Of a stretch of DNA of 64,000 nucleotides, positions 1 through 11,433 are shown in pieces. The stretch lies in NCBI GenBank assembly GCA_902542235.1, contig CACBTT010000001.1:34058-98057 (forward strand), written 5' to 3'. The translations under genes and the position numbers were made by a program. Source of the stretch: an uncultured Pelagibacteraceae bacterium. GTDB taxonomy: Bacteria > Pseudomonadota > Alphaproteobacteria > Pelagibacterales > Pelagibacteraceae. The notes beneath the pieces are model-generated. The model made no database searches. It was not told the origin of the DNA and saw nothing but the letters and a program-made list of their open reading frames with translations. Every line of letters begins with the position of its first letter. The first letter of the stretch is position 1.

Positions 1-144
1 GATAAGGTAACAAACACTATTCTTACCACTGCCGATTATTCAGATCTAGGTATTTTGTTGATAACAGTAACACTTATAACTTTAATAATTCCAATTGTGT
101 TTGTGGTTATTATTCAAAAAACTAAATTTAAAACTTCAGAATAA
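1..144 (+). CDS. 3' end of a membrane protein CDS (partial, 47 aa visible, one C-terminal TM segment)
   Basis: Frame 1 is open from base 1 to TAA at 142-144: DKVTNTILTTADYSDLGILLITVTLITLIIPIVFVVIIQKTKFKTSE. Truncated by the window edge. Confidence 0.55.
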   Translation, partial: DKVTNTILTTADYSDLGILLITVTLITLIIPIVFVVIIQKTKFKTSE

Positions 145-147
145 TTT

Positions 148-726
148 TTATTCAGCTTTATAACCAAATTCTAAACAAGCATCAGTTATTGAATGATAAA
201 GAGATTCACCAAAACTTCTTAAAGTAAATATTCTTACTTTTCTTGGATTTGAACTAATAAAATCAATAGTTATTGTAATTGCATGAAAAGCAGAATTAGA
301 ACATTTTCCTTCATCAAGACCATCTAAATTTAACGGACAACCTTTTTTCAATACTTCATCTACCAAAGAACCTTCTAATTCAAGTATTGTTCTTGAGTGA
401 GACAGATCAGTTAATGCAAAATCATCATGACTTAGGTTTTCTAAAATAGATGTTTCTATTTCTTTATTCGTTGAAACGACTAACCAATTATCAGGTCCCA
501 TCCATAAAATTCTTGTATTCGAATTTGAAGATACTGAAAGAGTCTCGGGTAAATTTAAATTATCTATTTTTAATTTATCAATACTAATTGAAGATTTTTT
601 ATATTTAACAATTTGATAAATCAAAATATCTTTAATTTCCCTAATATTTATCAGTTCATCTTTGCTATCGTGATTGCCATATAATCCATGTTTATGAATA
701 TTTTCTAGTGCAGAAACACTTTTCAT
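148..726 (-). CDS. soxG: Sarcosine oxidase gamma subunit / N-methylglutamate dehydrogenase subunit D
   Basis: Last gene of a B-D-A-G order operon. 192 aa, SoxG-like with RTILELEG and NPRKVRIFTLRSFGESLY. Confidence 0.8.
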   Translation of the reverse strand: MKSVSALENIHKHGLYGNHDSKDELINIREIKDILIYQIVKYKKSSISIDKLKIDNLNLPETLSVSSNSNTRILWMGPDNWLVVSTNKEIETSILENLSHDDFALTDLSHSRTILELEGSLVDEVLKKGCPLNLDGLDEGKCSNSAFHAITITIDFISSNPRKVRIFTLRSFGESLYHSITDACLEFGYKAE

Positions 727-3719
727 GATCTAACTCTTTTGCCTTCTGGGTCAACATAATGTGAAGATATAACTTCTACTTCAATTGATTTATTTTTTAA
801 TGGTGATACTGCAAAAAACTTTTTACCTATCATGTTTTTTCCATCTTTCATAATTGCTAGAGAAAATGGATTATTATTTTCTACACTCCAACAAGAAGAA
901 GAAACGTGACCAAGTTTAGGATTAGGTAATTTTGCATTCTGGTCTTGGACGATATGAGATCCTTCAGGAATACTAGACTTTCTATCAATTGGAATAAGTC
1001 CAACAATTTTTTGTCTACTCTCAACATTAAATGCTTCTCTTCCTAAAGAATTTTTGCCAATAAAATCTTTTTTCTTTGAAACTAATCCATTTAATGAAAC
1101 ATCTGATGGGATTGTTCGGCCATCTAATTCTGGTCCTGCAACGTGTCCCATTTCAATTCTTAATGTTGATAAAGCTTCAGTTCCATAAGGCTGATTTCCA
1201 AATTCTTTTCCTACTTCTATCATTTTCTCCCACATAAACATGCCATGATCTGATTTGACATTAATCTCGTATGCAAGCTCACCTGAAAATGAAATTCTAA
1301 AAATTCTTGATGGAACACCAAAAAAGTCTGCTTCTTTATAGCCCATAAAAGGCAACGCATCATTAGAAACATCCAAGTCTGGATATAATTTTGATAACAT
1401 GTCTCTAGATTTAGGTCCAGCAATTGCAGCTCCTGCCCATTGCTCAGTTGTAGATACAACATTTACATTTAATTCTGGCCAAACAATTTGAAGATAATAT
1501 TCTAAGTGAGACAAAACATTTGCAGCTTGTGCAGTTGTTGTTGTCATATGATAATGATTTTCTGAAATTCTTGTTGTTGTTCCATCGTCCATGACAATTC
1601 CATCTTCTCTAAGCATTAATCCATATCTTGCTTTTCCAATAGGTAATTTCATCCAAGCATTTGTATAAACTCTGTTTAAAAATTCTGCTGCGTCTGGACC
1701 TTTAATATCAATTTTTCCTAATGTTGTTACATCGCATATACCAACATTCTCTCTAACGTTTTTTGCCTCTCTCTTTGAAGCTTCAAATAAAGTTTCATTT
1801 CCTTCTTTATAATATCGAGGTCTTTTCCAAGCACCTGCATCAACAAATACAGCATTATTTTTCTCATGCCATTCATGCATTGGAGTTTTTCTAGTCGGCA
1901 TATATTCCATACCTACTTCACGACCAACTATTGTCCCGATTGTAATTGGTGTGAAAGGTGGTCTAAATGTTGTGTGTCCCACTTCAGGAACTATTTTATT
2001 TTCTATATTAGATACCAACTGAAGACCATTTAAATTACTTGTACGGCCTTGATCTGTTGCCATTCCAAGAGTTGTATATCTTTTGACGTGCTCTATTGAT
2101 CTGTAACCTTCTCTTAGTGCGATTTCTATATCAGAGACAGATACATCATTTTGAAAGTCAACAAATCTTTTTGGATTTTCATTTTTAGGTAACGGCATAC
2201 ACCAAAATTTATCATGAGCTCCGTATTTCTTTTCATTTACATTTGGAATTGAGATTTCTGTTTTAGTCTCTGTAATTTTTGCGGAAAGATTTGAACCATT
2301 TTCAAAACCATGTTTTAAACTTTCTTCTAATGTAAATGATCCATTTGCTGCACCAACTGATGTCTCATGTTGTTTTTTCTTATCTGGAATAAATGCATCA
2401 ATTTTTTCTTCATACTTAAGTTTATTTCCTGATTGTGATGCTAAATGAACAGATGGTGTCCAAAATCCAGATACACAAATACAATCACAATCTACAATCT
2501 CTATTTTCTCAAAAGAATTTTTATCTTTATTTAGTTTGCCAATTTTTGCAGATTTAACTTTTTTGTATCCATTAGCGACAATAACACCGTGGGAAAATCT
2601 TATATCAATTCCCTTTGATTTAGCTTCATCAATTAATTCTGATGAATGTTCTTCTCTTGTATCTAATATAATTGGTTCAACATTATTTTTTTTGAACTCT
2701 AAAGCTGTTTCATATGCACTATCGTTATTTGTAAATATTAAAGGTTTCTTTCCAACTAATACTCCGTAGACTTTCATATATTCTTTCGCAGCTGCTGATA
2801 AAAATATTCCTGGAGTATCATTGTTTCCGAATACAATCGGTCTTTCAATTGAACCAGTTGATAAAATTGTTTCTTTGGCTCTAATATACCAAAGTCTTTG
2901 TCTTGGAGTAAATTTTGATTTTTTCTCTAAATGATCACTAACTCTCTCAAACATAACCAGCATATTATGATCATAGTAACCAAAAACTTGAGATCTATTT
3001 TTTACAGTTACATTAGGCATGGATTTTAATTCACTAATTATTTTTTCTGCCCAGTCTTTTCCTGATAAATTATCGATGCTTACATCGTCGGTTAAAAGTG
3101 TTCCTCCAAATCTTGGTTTATCCTCAGCTAAAATTACTTTTGCTCCATTTTTTGCAGCAGCATAAGCGCTTGCTAATCCAGATGGCCCAGATCCAGTAAC
3201 TAGTAGATCGCAATACTCAAATTTATGCTCGTATCTTTCTTTATCTTTTTCTATTGAAGCAACCCCTAAACCTGCAGCTTTTCTTATGAAAGGTTCGTAA
3301 ATTTTATACCAGAAACTTTTAGGCCACATAAATGTTTTGTAATAAAACCCAGCAGGGAAAAACATTTTTAAAAAATTATTAATTGCACCAATATCAAAAT
3401 TAACTGATGGCCAACAATTCTGGCTAGTAGCTGATAAACCTTCAACGAGTTCCATTTCTGTTGCATTAACATTAGGTTCTGAATGACCATTGAATTCTAC
3501 CTGTAGTTTTGCGTTTGGCTCCTCTACTCCTGCACCAAAAAAACCTCTCGGTCTATGATATTTAAAACTTCTACCAACTAGGTGTATTCCATTTGCTATT
3601 AAAGCGGATGCAATTGTATCACCTTCATATCCAAATAATTTTTTACCATTAAAAGTAAAAGATATTTTTTTGTTTCGATTAATTAATCCCTCTTTATTTA
3701 ATCTAAATGGTTGGCTCAT
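723..3719 (-). CDS. soxA: Sarcosine oxidase alpha subunit / N-methylglutamate dehydrogenase subunit C
   Basis: 998 aa. N-terminal 2Fe-2S-like region (FNGKKLFGYEGDTIASALIANG), central FAD/NAD domain (DLLVTGSGPSGLASAYAAAKNGAKV), C-terminal GcvT domain. Confidence 0.92.
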   Translation of the reverse strand: MSQPFRLNKEGLINRNKKISFTFNGKKLFGYEGDTIASALIANGIHLVGRSFKYHRPRGFFGAGVEEPNAKLQVEFNGHSEPNVNATEMELVEGLSATSQNCWPSVNFDIGAINNFLKMFFPAGFYYKTFMWPKSFWYKIYEPFIRKAAGLGVASIEKDKERYEHKFEYCDLLVTGSGPSGLASAYAAAKNGAKVILAEDKPRFGGTLLTDDVSIDNLSGKDWAEKIISELKSMPNVTVKNRSQVFGYYDHNMLVMFERVSDHLEKKSKFTPRQRLWYIRAKETILSTGSIERPIVFGNNDTPGIFLSAAAKEYMKVYGVLVGKKPLIFTNNDSAYETALEFKKNNVEPIILDTREEHSSELIDEAKSKGIDIRFSHGVIVANGYKKVKSAKIGKLNKDKNSFEKIEIVDCDCICVSGFWTPSVHLASQSGNKLKYEEKIDAFIPDKKKQHETSVGAANGSFTLEESLKHGFENGSNLSAKITETKTEISIPNVNEKKYGAHDKFWCMPLPKNENPKRFVDFQNDVSVSDIEIALREGYRSIEHVKRYTTLGMATDQGRTSNLNGLQLVSNIENKIVPEVGHTTFRPPFTPITIGTIVGREVGMEYMPTRKTPMHEWHEKNNAVFVDAGAWKRPRYYKEGNETLFEASKREAKNVRENVGICDVTTLGKIDIKGPDAAEFLNRVYTNAWMKLPIGKARYGLMLREDGIVMDDGTTTRISENHYHMTTTTAQAANVLSHLEYYLQIVWPELNVNVVSTTEQWAGAAIAGPKSRDMLSKLYPDLDVSNDALPFMGYKEADFFGVPSRIFRISFSGELAYEINVKSDHGMFMWEKMIEVGKEFGNQPYGTEALSTLRIEMGHVAGPELDGRTIPSDVSLNGLVSKKKDFIGKNSLGREAFNVESRQKIVGLIPIDRKSSIPEGSHIVQDQNAKLPNPKLGHVSSSCWSVENNNPFSLAIMKDGKNMIGKKFFAVSPLKNKSIEVEVISSHYVDPEGKRVRS

Positions 3720-3985
3720 CTAATTTCTTCTGTGACTTTTGCTGTTTGGAAAATTTCATGTGTAGCGGTGTCTCTTTGCACCTTAATCCATTGTCTACAT
3801 CCAGCTATATGTTGCCATAACTCTATATGTTTCCCTCTTGGACTTTTTCTCATATAAACAAAATTATCCCAATCCTCGCTTGATACTTCTTCATTTATAT
3901 TAGGTCTTTTTACAGTTGCATCACCTCCATATGAAAATTCTTTTTGTGCTCTTAAACCGCAATAAGGACATTTGATATATAACAT
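3716..3985 (-). CDS. soxD: Sarcosine oxidase delta subunit
   Basis: 89 aa with Zn-binding CPYCG start (MLYIKCPYCGLRAQKEFSYGGDA). Overlaps the soxA start. Confidence 0.9.
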   Translation of the reverse strand: MLYIKCPYCGLRAQKEFSYGGDATVKRPNINEEVSSEDWDNFVYMRKSPRGKHIELWQHIAGCRQWIKVQRDTATHEIFQTAKVTEEIR

Positions 3986-3988
3986 TTT

Positions 3989-5245
3989 TTAACCAATCCA
4001 GGTTTTAGTTCCTAAACCTTTTTCATCTAAAAGATGGCCTGTAGAAAATCTATTTAATCTTAAATCTGAATTTAATTCATGAACTTGATCTTGCGCAATT
4101 GTGTGAGCAAATGTCCAACCTGAGACAGGAGTTGATTTAAAACCTCCATAACACCATCCGCAATTTAAATATAAACCTTCGATATGAGTTTTATCAATTA
4201 TTGGTGAACCATCCATAGACATATCCATGATCCCACCCCATGTCCTTAACATTTTTAATCTACTTAAAAATGGAAACAAAGCTAAGCCACCTGTCAATAC
4301 ATGTTGTATAGTTGGTAAGTTACCTCTTTGAGCATAACTATTATATCCATCAAGATCACCACCCATTACCATCTCACCTTTATCTGATTGACTTATATAA
4401 AAGTGGCCTGCACCAAAAGTTACTACTCCGTCTAATAATGGTTTTACAGGTTCTGAAACACAAGCTTGCAGTACATGAGTTTCTATCGGCAGTGTCATAT
4501 TTAATTTTTCAGCTAATATATTTGTGCTACCTGCAACACATAATCCAACTTTTTTTGCTTTAATATCTCCTCTTGAAGTTCTAATTCCTTTTATCTTTCC
4601 GTTAACAACATCAAAACCAGTGACCTCACAATGTTGTATAATATCTACTCCCATATCATCTGCTTGACGTGCATAACCCCAAGCAACAGCATCATGTCTT
4701 GCGGTACCAGCGCTTGGTTGCATTAAGCCTCCAAAAATTGGGAAACGTACTTCATCACTAAAGTCAGCCATTGGAATTAATTTTTTAACTTCGTCTCTAT
4801 CCAATAATTTTGCATCTATTCCATTTAATCTCATAGAGTTTCCTCTACGAGCATATGCGTTCATTTGAGCATCTGAGTGGGCTAAGTTTATTATTCCTCT
4901 TGGAGAAAACATCACATTAAAGTTCAGTTCTTGACTTAAGTTTCTCCATAAATCCATTCCAAATTCATTAAATCTTGCATTAGCATCGTACATAAAATTT
5001 GATCTTATGATCGTTGTATTTCGACCAACATTTCCACCACCAATCCAGCCTTTCTCAATGATAGCTACATTTCTAATATTATGTTCTTTTGCTAAATAAT
5101 ATGCTGTAGCAAGACCGTGTCCTCCGCCTCCAATGATGACTACATCATATTCACTTTTTGGAGTTGGATCTTTCCAAGCAACTTCCCAATTTTGGTGATT
5201 GGAGAAAGCGTTTTTGATTAGACTAAATACTGAATATTTCTGCAT
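3989..5245 (-). CDS. soxB: Sarcosine oxidase beta subunit
   Basis: 418 aa FAD-dependent oxidoreductase (YDVVIIGGGGHGLATAYYLAKEH; GWCYGGFKSTPVSGW). First gene of the SoxBDAG order. Confidence 0.92.
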   Translation of the reverse strand: MQKYSVFSLIKNAFSNHQNWEVAWKDPTPKSEYDVVIIGGGGHGLATAYYLAKEHNIRNVAIIEKGWIGGGNVGRNTTIIRSNFMYDANARFNEFGMDLWRNLSQELNFNVMFSPRGIINLAHSDAQMNAYARRGNSMRLNGIDAKLLDRDEVKKLIPMADFSDEVRFPIFGGLMQPSAGTARHDAVAWGYARQADDMGVDIIQHCEVTGFDVVNGKIKGIRTSRGDIKAKKVGLCVAGSTNILAEKLNMTLPIETHVLQACVSEPVKPLLDGVVTFGAGHFYISQSDKGEMVMGGDLDGYNSYAQRGNLPTIQHVLTGGLALFPFLSRLKMLRTWGGIMDMSMDGSPIIDKTHIEGLYLNCGWCYGGFKSTPVSGWTFAHTIAQDQVHELNSDLRLNRFSTGHLLDEKGLGTKTWIG

Positions 5246-5366
5246 CCGTAAGTTTTATAAAATTAAATATAAGTTTTTGCTAATTTTTTTTATATATATT
5301 TTTTAGATGTTTAAATACGTGACAAAAAAGGATAGTAATTCTGCTCATTAATAAGTAATTAGATTT

Positions 5367-7046
5367 ATGTCAAAATCAGATATCCAAATTGCACGAGAAG
5401 CAAAAATGAAACCCATAAATGAGATTTTGGGTAAAATTAATGTTCCAGACGAACCAAGTGCTTTTAGCCCTATGGGACGTCATATTGCTAAAATAAATTT
5501 AGAATATTTGGATAGTTTAAAAGATAAACAAAATGGAAAATTAATTTTAGTTACTGCTATTACACCAACTCCTGCTGGTGAGGGAAAGACAACTACGTCA
5601 GTTGGTTTAAATGATGGATTAAATAAAATCGGTAAAAATTCTATAGTGTGTTTACGTGAACCTAGTTTAGGTCCTTCATTTGGAATGAAAGGTGGAGCAG
5701 CCGGCGGCGGATATGCTCAAGTTGTTCCAATGGAACAAATCAATTTACATTTTACTGGGGATTTCCATGCAATTACATCTGCTCACAATTTATTGTCAGC
5801 ATTAATTGATAATCATATTTATTGGGGAAATAAATTAAACATAGATGTAAGAAGAGTAGTTTGGAGAAGAGTTATGGATATGAATGATAGATCTTTAAGA
5901 TCTATCAATATTAATTTAGGTGGAGTTGCTAATGGTTTTCCAAGAGAAGACGGTTTTGATATTACAGTAGCATCTGAGATAATGGCTATCTTTTGTTTAG
6001 CAAATGATCTTGAAGATTTGGAAAAGAGAATAGGTAATATTACAGTTGCTTATACTAGAGATAGAAAGCCTATTTTTGCAAAAGATTTAAATGCTCATGG
6101 ACCAATGACTGTTTTGTTAAAGGAAGCAATTAGACCTAATGTAACTCAAACTTTAGAAAATAACCCTTCAATTATTCATGGTGGTCCTTTTGCGAATATC
6201 GCTCATGGATGCAACTCTGTGATAGCAACTAAAGCAGGTTTAAAACTAGCTGATTATGTTGTAACTGAAGCTGGATTTGGAGCAGACCTAGGAGCAGAAA
6301 AATTTCTAGATATTAAATGTAGAAAATCAAATTTAAAACCAGAGTGTGTAGTTATTGTTGCAACGATTAGAGCATTAAAAATGCACGGTGGTGTAGCTAA
6401 AGATGATTTAAAAAATGAAAATGTAGACGCGTTAAAAAAAGGTTTAGTAAATTTAGAAAGACACATTGAAAATGTAAAAAAATTTGGTTTACCGGTAGCG
6501 GTTGCTGTTAATCATTTTGTTGCTGATACTGATAATGAAGTAAAAGAGTTAATAAATGCTTGTGATAATATAGGAGTAAAAGCTACTTTATGTACTCATT
6601 GGTCAAACGGTGGTGAAGGAACAAAAGAGCTTGCCGCACATGTTGTAGATTTAATTGATCAAAAAAAAGCAAATTTTAAATTTTTATATGATGAAAAAAC
6701 ACCTTTGTTGAAGAAAGTTGAGACTGTTGCAAAAGAAATTTATCGAGCAAACGAAGTTATCGCTGACAGTAAAATAAAAGATCAATTAAAATCTTTTGAA
6801 GAAGCGGGTTATGGAAATTTACCGATATGTGTAGCTAAAACACAATATAGTTTTTCTACTGATCCAAATGCAAAAGGTGCTCCAACAGGTCACTCATTAC
6901 CAATTAGAGAAGTAAGATTATCTTCAGGTGCAGAATTTATTGTTGTTATATGTGGAGCCATCATGACAATGCCTGGACTTCCAAGGGTTCCTGCAGCAGA
7001 CTCTATTAAGCTTAATGAAAAAGGTGATATAGAAGGCTTGTTCTAA
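5367..7046 (+). CDS. fhs: Formate--tetrahydrofolate ligase
   Basis: 559 aa with [15 protein letters not shown]-loop, [27 protein letters not shown] and [13 protein letters not shown]-terminal region. Confidence 0.97.
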   Translation: MSKSDIQIAREAKMKPINEILGKINVPDEPSAFSPMGRHIAKINLEYLDSLKDKQNGKLILVTAITPTPAGEGKTTTSVGLNDGLNKIGKNSIVCLREPSLGPSFGMKGGAAGGGYAQVVPMEQINLHFTGDFHAITSAHNLLSALIDNHIYWGNKLNIDVRRVVWRRVMDMNDRSLRSININLGGVANGFPREDGFDITVASEIMAIFCLANDLEDLEKRIGNITVAYTRDRKPIFAKDLNAHGPMTVLLKEAIRPNVTQTLENNPSIIHGGPFANIAHGCNSVIATKAGLKLADYVVTEAGFGADLGAEKFLDIKCRKSNLKPECVVIVATIRALKMHGGVAKDDLKNENVDALKKGLVNLERHIENVKKFGLPVAVAVNHFVADTDNEVKELINACDNIGVKATLCTHWSNGGEGTKELAAHVVDLIDQKKANFKFLYDEKTPLLKKVETVAKEIYRANEVIADSKIKDQLKSFEEAGYGNLPICVAKTQYSFSTDPNAKGAPTGHSLPIREVRLSSGAEFIVVICGAIMTMPGLPRVPAADSIKLNEKGDIEGLF

Positions 7047-7825
7047 TTTAAATTACTTAGCCAATTTTCTAATTCTCTCATCCTTGCATCTTTGTTAGAA
7101 ATTTTATTTTCTTCTTCTATAATTTTTACATGAGAGTCTATTTCCATTTGGTCAATAAAGGCTTTTTTTTCTAATAGTCGATCTCTCCTAAAATGAATTA
7201 AGCTTATCATTTTGGCATAGGTTATCTCTGGGTGATATTGAATTCCCCATATATTTGTTGAACCAACGTTAAAATTTATACCCATGACTTTATTTATTGG
7301 GTTTGATGAAAGTAATGTAGAGCCCACGGGTAATTTTATAACTTCATCAAAATTAAATGCAGGAGTATTAAATTTTTTATTTTTATTTTTATAAAGTGGG
7401 TGTTTAAGTCCATTTTCATTTATTTCTATATCATGAGCTATTCCTCTATGAGCACCATTAGGGCATTTCTTCACTTCACCACCAGCAACGGTCACAGCAA
7501 CTTGCATTCCCCAACATATTGCGAATATGTTTTTTATATTCTTTTGACATTCCCTCATAAAGTTTATTTGTCTTCTTATTTCTGGAGTATCATTGTAAAT
7601 ATTTAAACTACTCCCACCCCATATCATTCCATGATATTTAGTTAAATCTTTAGCTACTTCGTTAATGTTTTCATCCGAAGAAGGATTAACAACATCAATA
7701 TCTAATTGATCTGTAAAATAACTAATACTGTCTTTTAAACTTTCAGTATGAGTTTTAATTCCACCATCAGTAAAGCTTTGATTTTCTTCTCTAAGATTAC
7801 CTTCAACTATAAGAATTCTTTTCAT
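7043..7825 (-). CDS. Class I glutamine amidotransferase (GMP synthase-like)
   Basis: 260 aa with nucleophile motif [12 protein letters not shown] and GIQYHPE. Confidence 0.85.
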   Translation of the reverse strand: MKRILIVEGNLREENQSFTDGGIKTHTESLKDSISYFTDQLDIDVVNPSSDENINEVAKDLTKYHGMIWGGSSLNIYNDTPEIRRQINFMRECQKNIKNIFAICWGMQVAVTVAGGEVKKCPNGAHRGIAHDIEINENGLKHPLYKNKNKKFNTPAFNFDEVIKLPVGSTLLSSNPINKVMGINFNVGSTNIWGIQYHPEITYAKMISLIHFRRDRLLEKKAFIDQMEIDSHVKIIEEENKISNKDARMRELENWLSNLN

Positions 7826-8982
7826 TAAAATAATTTACCTGAAATACTGTGTTCATAAAGTGCTTTCATGTCATCCTTACTCATTGTCCTTGGATTGGTA
7901 GACGTTGATGGATCTTCTAATGCCATAACTGATAACTGCTCTAAATTTATTTTATTTACATCAACAATCTCAGATAATTTATGTGGTATATTTAATTTTT
8001 TTCTTAGTTCTAAAATCCAGTGTAAAAAACTATCAAAACTTTTATCGAGTTCGAGATAATCACATATAGAAATTATCCTTTTTTCAATCATTTCTTTGTT
8101 AAAAGTTAATACATAAGGCATAAAGATTGCATTTGATAAACCGTGGTGAACATTAAATTGCGCATTAATAGGGTGGCTTAAAGAATGAATAGCACCAAGC
8201 CCTTTTTGAAAAGCGGTAGAGCCCATACTAGCTGAAGCTAATAATTCTGCTCTAGCATTTAAATCTTTACCGTTCTTAAATGCTTTAATTAATGAGTTTT
8301 TAATTAACTTCATTCCCTCAATCGCAATTCCATCAGCCATCGGGTGGAATCCTGGTGCACAAAAAGCTTCTAAATTGTGTGCCAAAGCATCCATACCTGT
8401 CGCAGCAGTCAATCTTGGAGAAAGATCTAAAGTTAAATTAGGATCTAAAATTACAATTGAAGGTAAAAATTTAGGGTGGAAAATAATTTTTTTTATACCT
8501 GTTTGTTTATTGATTATAGCTGATGCTCTTCCAGTTTCTGATCCTGTTCCTGCTGTAGTGGGCACAGCAATGATAGGTGCAATATTAGTTTCATCTGCTC
8601 TTTTCCAATAATCACCAATATCTTCAAAATCCCATATTGATCTAGACTGTCCTGACATAAAAGCAATAGCTTTACCTACATCAAGGCCGCTGCCACCACC
8701 AAATGCAATAACTCCATCACAACCTAATTTCTTAAACTGCCCTACTCCCTCTTCTACATTTTCACCTACAGGATTACCTGAAAAATTTGAAAAAACTTGA
8801 AGATGATTAAAGCTTTTTTTTAAATCTAAAATTATATCTTTAACCATTTTTAGATTAATTAAATCCTTATCTGTGACAAATAATGGTTTATCAATTTTAA
8901 GATTTTTACATGCTAGGCCTAAATGTTGAATTCTATTCTTTCCAACCCAAATTGTAGTAGGATAATTCCAATTAACTTTCAT
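7825..8982 (-). CDS. Iron-containing alcohol dehydrogenase
   Basis: 385 aa with FGGGSGLDVGKAIA, PTTAGTGSE, GLGAIHSLSHPINAQFNVHHGLSNA. Confidence 0.92.
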   Translation of the reverse strand: MKVNWNYPTTIWVGKNRIQHLGLACKNLKIDKPLFVTDKDLINLKMVKDIILDLKKSFNHLQVFSNFSGNPVGENVEEGVGQFKKLGCDGVIAFGGGSGLDVGKAIAFMSGQSRSIWDFEDIGDYWKRADETNIAPIIAVPTTAGTGSETGRASAIINKQTGIKKIIFHPKFLPSIVILDPNLTLDLSPRLTAATGMDALAHNLEAFCAPGFHPMADGIAIEGMKLIKNSLIKAFKNGKDLNARAELLASASMGSTAFQKGLGAIHSLSHPINAQFNVHHGLSNAIFMPYVLTFNKEMIEKRIISICDYLELDKSFDSFLHWILELRKKLNIPHKLSEIVDVNKINLEQLSVMALEDPSTSTNPRTMSKDDMKALYEHSISGKLF

Positions 8983-10240
8983 TTTTTTGATTTACTAGGT
9001 CTAAGTATAAAGCAGCACTCCAAGAAAAATTATTTGCGCCCATAACGGATCCATCTTTACAACTATAGTATTCGTGAAATCCTTTATTTTCAATTAAAGA
9101 TATTGTTTCATTTTTAATTTTAATTGAATACTCTTTATCTTTGTTTTTTATCCCTTGATAAATTAACCAGTTGCAATTTATCCATACAGGACCTCGCCAA
9201 TATCTTTTCTCTTCAAAACTTTCATGATCAGGTTTTATAGTAGAAAAAAAATATTTTTCGTTTAAATTGTGATTTTTTAGATTATTTATTATTTTATTAT
9301 TTAATTTATCATTTTTTAAATCCGCAATTAAAGTAAAGTAGTTTGTAATCGAAGGTATTAAAATATCTTTATTGGTATTTAAATCTCTAGAAATAAATTC
9401 ATCAATATCATGATTGTATAATTTAATTATTTCACTTTCACTTTGTGCAATATATAATTCAATTTCTTCAAAATTTAATTTAAATTTATTTAACAGCTCT
9501 ACTAAATCTTTATTTGCTTTTAAAAAAAGTGAATTAAATCCAACATCAATTACATTAAATATTGACAGTTCATATAGTTTATAGGGGTCGTAATTAATAT
9601 CTCTAAATTGATCTCTTATAGTAACATATCTGTCGTAATCTATTTTAAGAGGTCTTTCATCAGAATTCGAAACTTCTAAATCTCTTCTTTGATAGTTTAG
9701 CTCTTTATCTACTGAGATATTATTCATAGCCTCATCCCAAATTGGTGAATTATCATAACCACTTTCCCATGGATGCAAAATAGACACTAATCCAGTTTTA
9801 TTTGGATCTCTGAATTTTATAAACCATTCATGATATTTTTTTATTTTTTTAAGAATTTTTAAAATTCTAGAAACTTGATCATCATTAAATTTATTATTTT
9901 CTATAATTTTCTTTAACACAATAGCTAGAACAGGTGGCTGAGTAATTCCTGATGATGGTATGTTTTTTCCACATTTCCAAGTAGTATGATTAGGAAAATA
10001 AGATGTATCCTTATCATGAAATAGAATATGAGGTACCATTCCATCATCCCATTGACCTTCAAGTAATGTTTCTATTTCCTCTAAAGCATAATCTAAATTA
10101 AAATAAGAGTACCCAAGAGCAATGAAAGCTGAGTCCCAATTCCATTGAGCTGGATAAAGTTTATTATTAGTAGGAAGAGTGTAACCATTTTTTCTGTTAC
10201 TCAGCAATATTTTTTTTGCCTCTTCTATTCTCTTTGACAT
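8972..10240 (-). CDS. GH63/trehalase-like glycosidase, possibly glucosylglycerate or mannosylglycerate hydrolase
   Basis: 422 aa with (alpha/alpha)6-type motifs: LYPAQWNWDSAFIALGY, GQWDDGMVPHILFH, HPWESGYDNSPIWDEA, RYWRGPVWINCNWLIYQG. Confidence 0.75.
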   Translation of the reverse strand: MSKRIEEAKKILLSNRKNGYTLPTNNKLYPAQWNWDSAFIALGYSYFNLDYALEEIETLLEGQWDDGMVPHILFHDKDTSYFPNHTTWKCGKNIPSSGITQPPVLAIVLKKIIENNKFNDDQVSRILKILKKIKKYHEWFIKFRDPNKTGLVSILHPWESGYDNSPIWDEAMNNISVDKELNYQRRDLEVSNSDERPLKIDYDRYVTIRDQFRDINYDPYKLYELSIFNVIDVGFNSLFLKANKDLVELLNKFKLNFEEIELYIAQSESEIIKLYNHDIDEFISRDLNTNKDILIPSITNYFTLIADLKNDKLNNKIINNLKNHNLNEKYFFSTIKPDHESFEEKRYWRGPVWINCNWLIYQGIKNKDKEYSIKIKNETISLIENKGFHEYYSCKDGSVMGANNFSWSAALYLDLVNQKNES

Positions 10241-11433
10241 TATCCTTTGACACTTCCAGCGGTAAGACCACTTACTAAATATTTTTCAAAGTAAACAAAA
10301 ATTATTAAAATTGGCAAAGTTACCACTACTGACCCTGCCATCAAATATTGTCTAGGAGTTTCAGCTCCAACATTAAGAAACTGAATTGCTCTTGATAATG
10401 TAAATGAATTAGGTCTATCTAAAAACATTAACGAAAATAAAAATTCATTCCAGGCTATCATGAATACATACAAAGCTACAGATGATATAGCGGGTAAACT
10501 TAATGGAAGTATAATTTTAAAAATTATACCAAGCCAATTTTGACCATCTATTATCCCTGCTTCTTCAAGCTCTTTTGGAATGCTTTTAAAGTAACCTTGC
10601 AACATATAAATGGCTACAGGTAGAGTTGTAGCTGTATAGACAACAAGTAAACCCTCAATAGAATTTCTCAAACCAAGTTGACTAAAAATTGTGTACAAAG
10701 GTATTACTAAAACTATTGCTGGAAATAAATAAATTATCAATATGGATGTTGATAAAAAATTTTTCCCAAAGAAGTTAAGTCGAGCGACTGCGTAAGCAGC
10801 TGGTATTGCAAAAATTAATGTTATAATGACAGTGCCTAAAGAAACAATTGTGCTAGTAAGCATATATCTTCCAAAATTGTAATCTTTGAATACCACAAAA
10901 TAAGACTTGAATAATTCTGGCAACCCTTGTGCAAAATTAATACTAAAGTCTAAAGGGTTTAATAATAATAATGCTTGGGTTTTAAGGCTTGTAACTAACA
11001 TCATGTAAAAAGGGAACAGAATTACAAAAGAGAACAGGGTAATTCCAAACAATGTTAAAAAATTAAAAAATAATTTTTGAGATGAGTGATTTTTTGTTAA
11101 AAAGTTTTTGTCGTAGTTTTTGATATTATTAAAGAAAAATAGTGAAATTAAGAATATTCCAAAACTGTACCAAATAGGTAAATTTATTGAAATAAAATAA
11201 TCAAAAAAAGAAAATAAAAGTGCAAGTATAATAATTTTTATATTTAAATTTAATTTTTTCCCAATAAGAAGATTTATTGCACAAAGAATTATTCCAAACA
11301 TAAATAATTTATTAAAATTAAAATTTGTTAATCCAATCCCTTGTAATGTAACTAAGATTTTCCAAATACAAATTAATGAAAACAAAAACAAAGATGAGAT
11401 AAAGCAATAAGTAAATAAATTTTTAATTTTCAT
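10240..11433 (-). CDS. Carbohydrate ABC transporter permease (MalG-like) with an extended membrane N-terminus
   Basis: 397 aa. EAA-type motif (EEAGIIDGQNWLGIIFKIILPLSLPA) and C-terminal YLVSGLTAGSVKG. About 120 extra hydrophobic N-terminal residues. Confidence 0.9.
   Translation of the reverse strand: MKIKNLFTYCFISSLFLFSLICIWKILVTLQGIGLTNFNFNKLFMFGIILCAINLLIGKKLNLNIKIIILALLFSFFDYFISINLPIWYSFGIFLISLFFFNNIKNYDKNFLTKNHSSQKLFFNFLTLFGITLFSFVILFPFYMMLVTSLKTQALLLLNPLDFSINFAQGLPELFKSYFVVFKDYNFGRYMLTSTIVSLGTVIITLIFAIPAAYAVARLNFFGKNFLSTSILIIYLFPAIVLVIPLYTIFSQLGLRNSIEGLLVVYTATTLPVAIYMLQGYFKSIPKELEEAGIIDGQNWLGIIFKIILPLSLPAISSVALYVFMIAWNEFLFSLMFLDRPNSFTLSRAIQFLNVGAETPRQYLMAGSVVVTLPILIIFVYFEKYLVSGLTAGSVKG

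Noticed and set aside
1220-1462. 80-aa minus-strand ORF inside soxA
   Set aside because: Lies entirely in another frame of a strongly supported soxA gene; low-complexity shadow ORF.
2536-2769. Plus-strand ORF opposite soxA
   Set aside because: Antisense shadow ORF of a conserved gene with no recognisable family.
5246-5366. Possible riboswitch upstream of fhs
   Set aside because: No stable helix or recognised motif; probably just a divergent promoter region.
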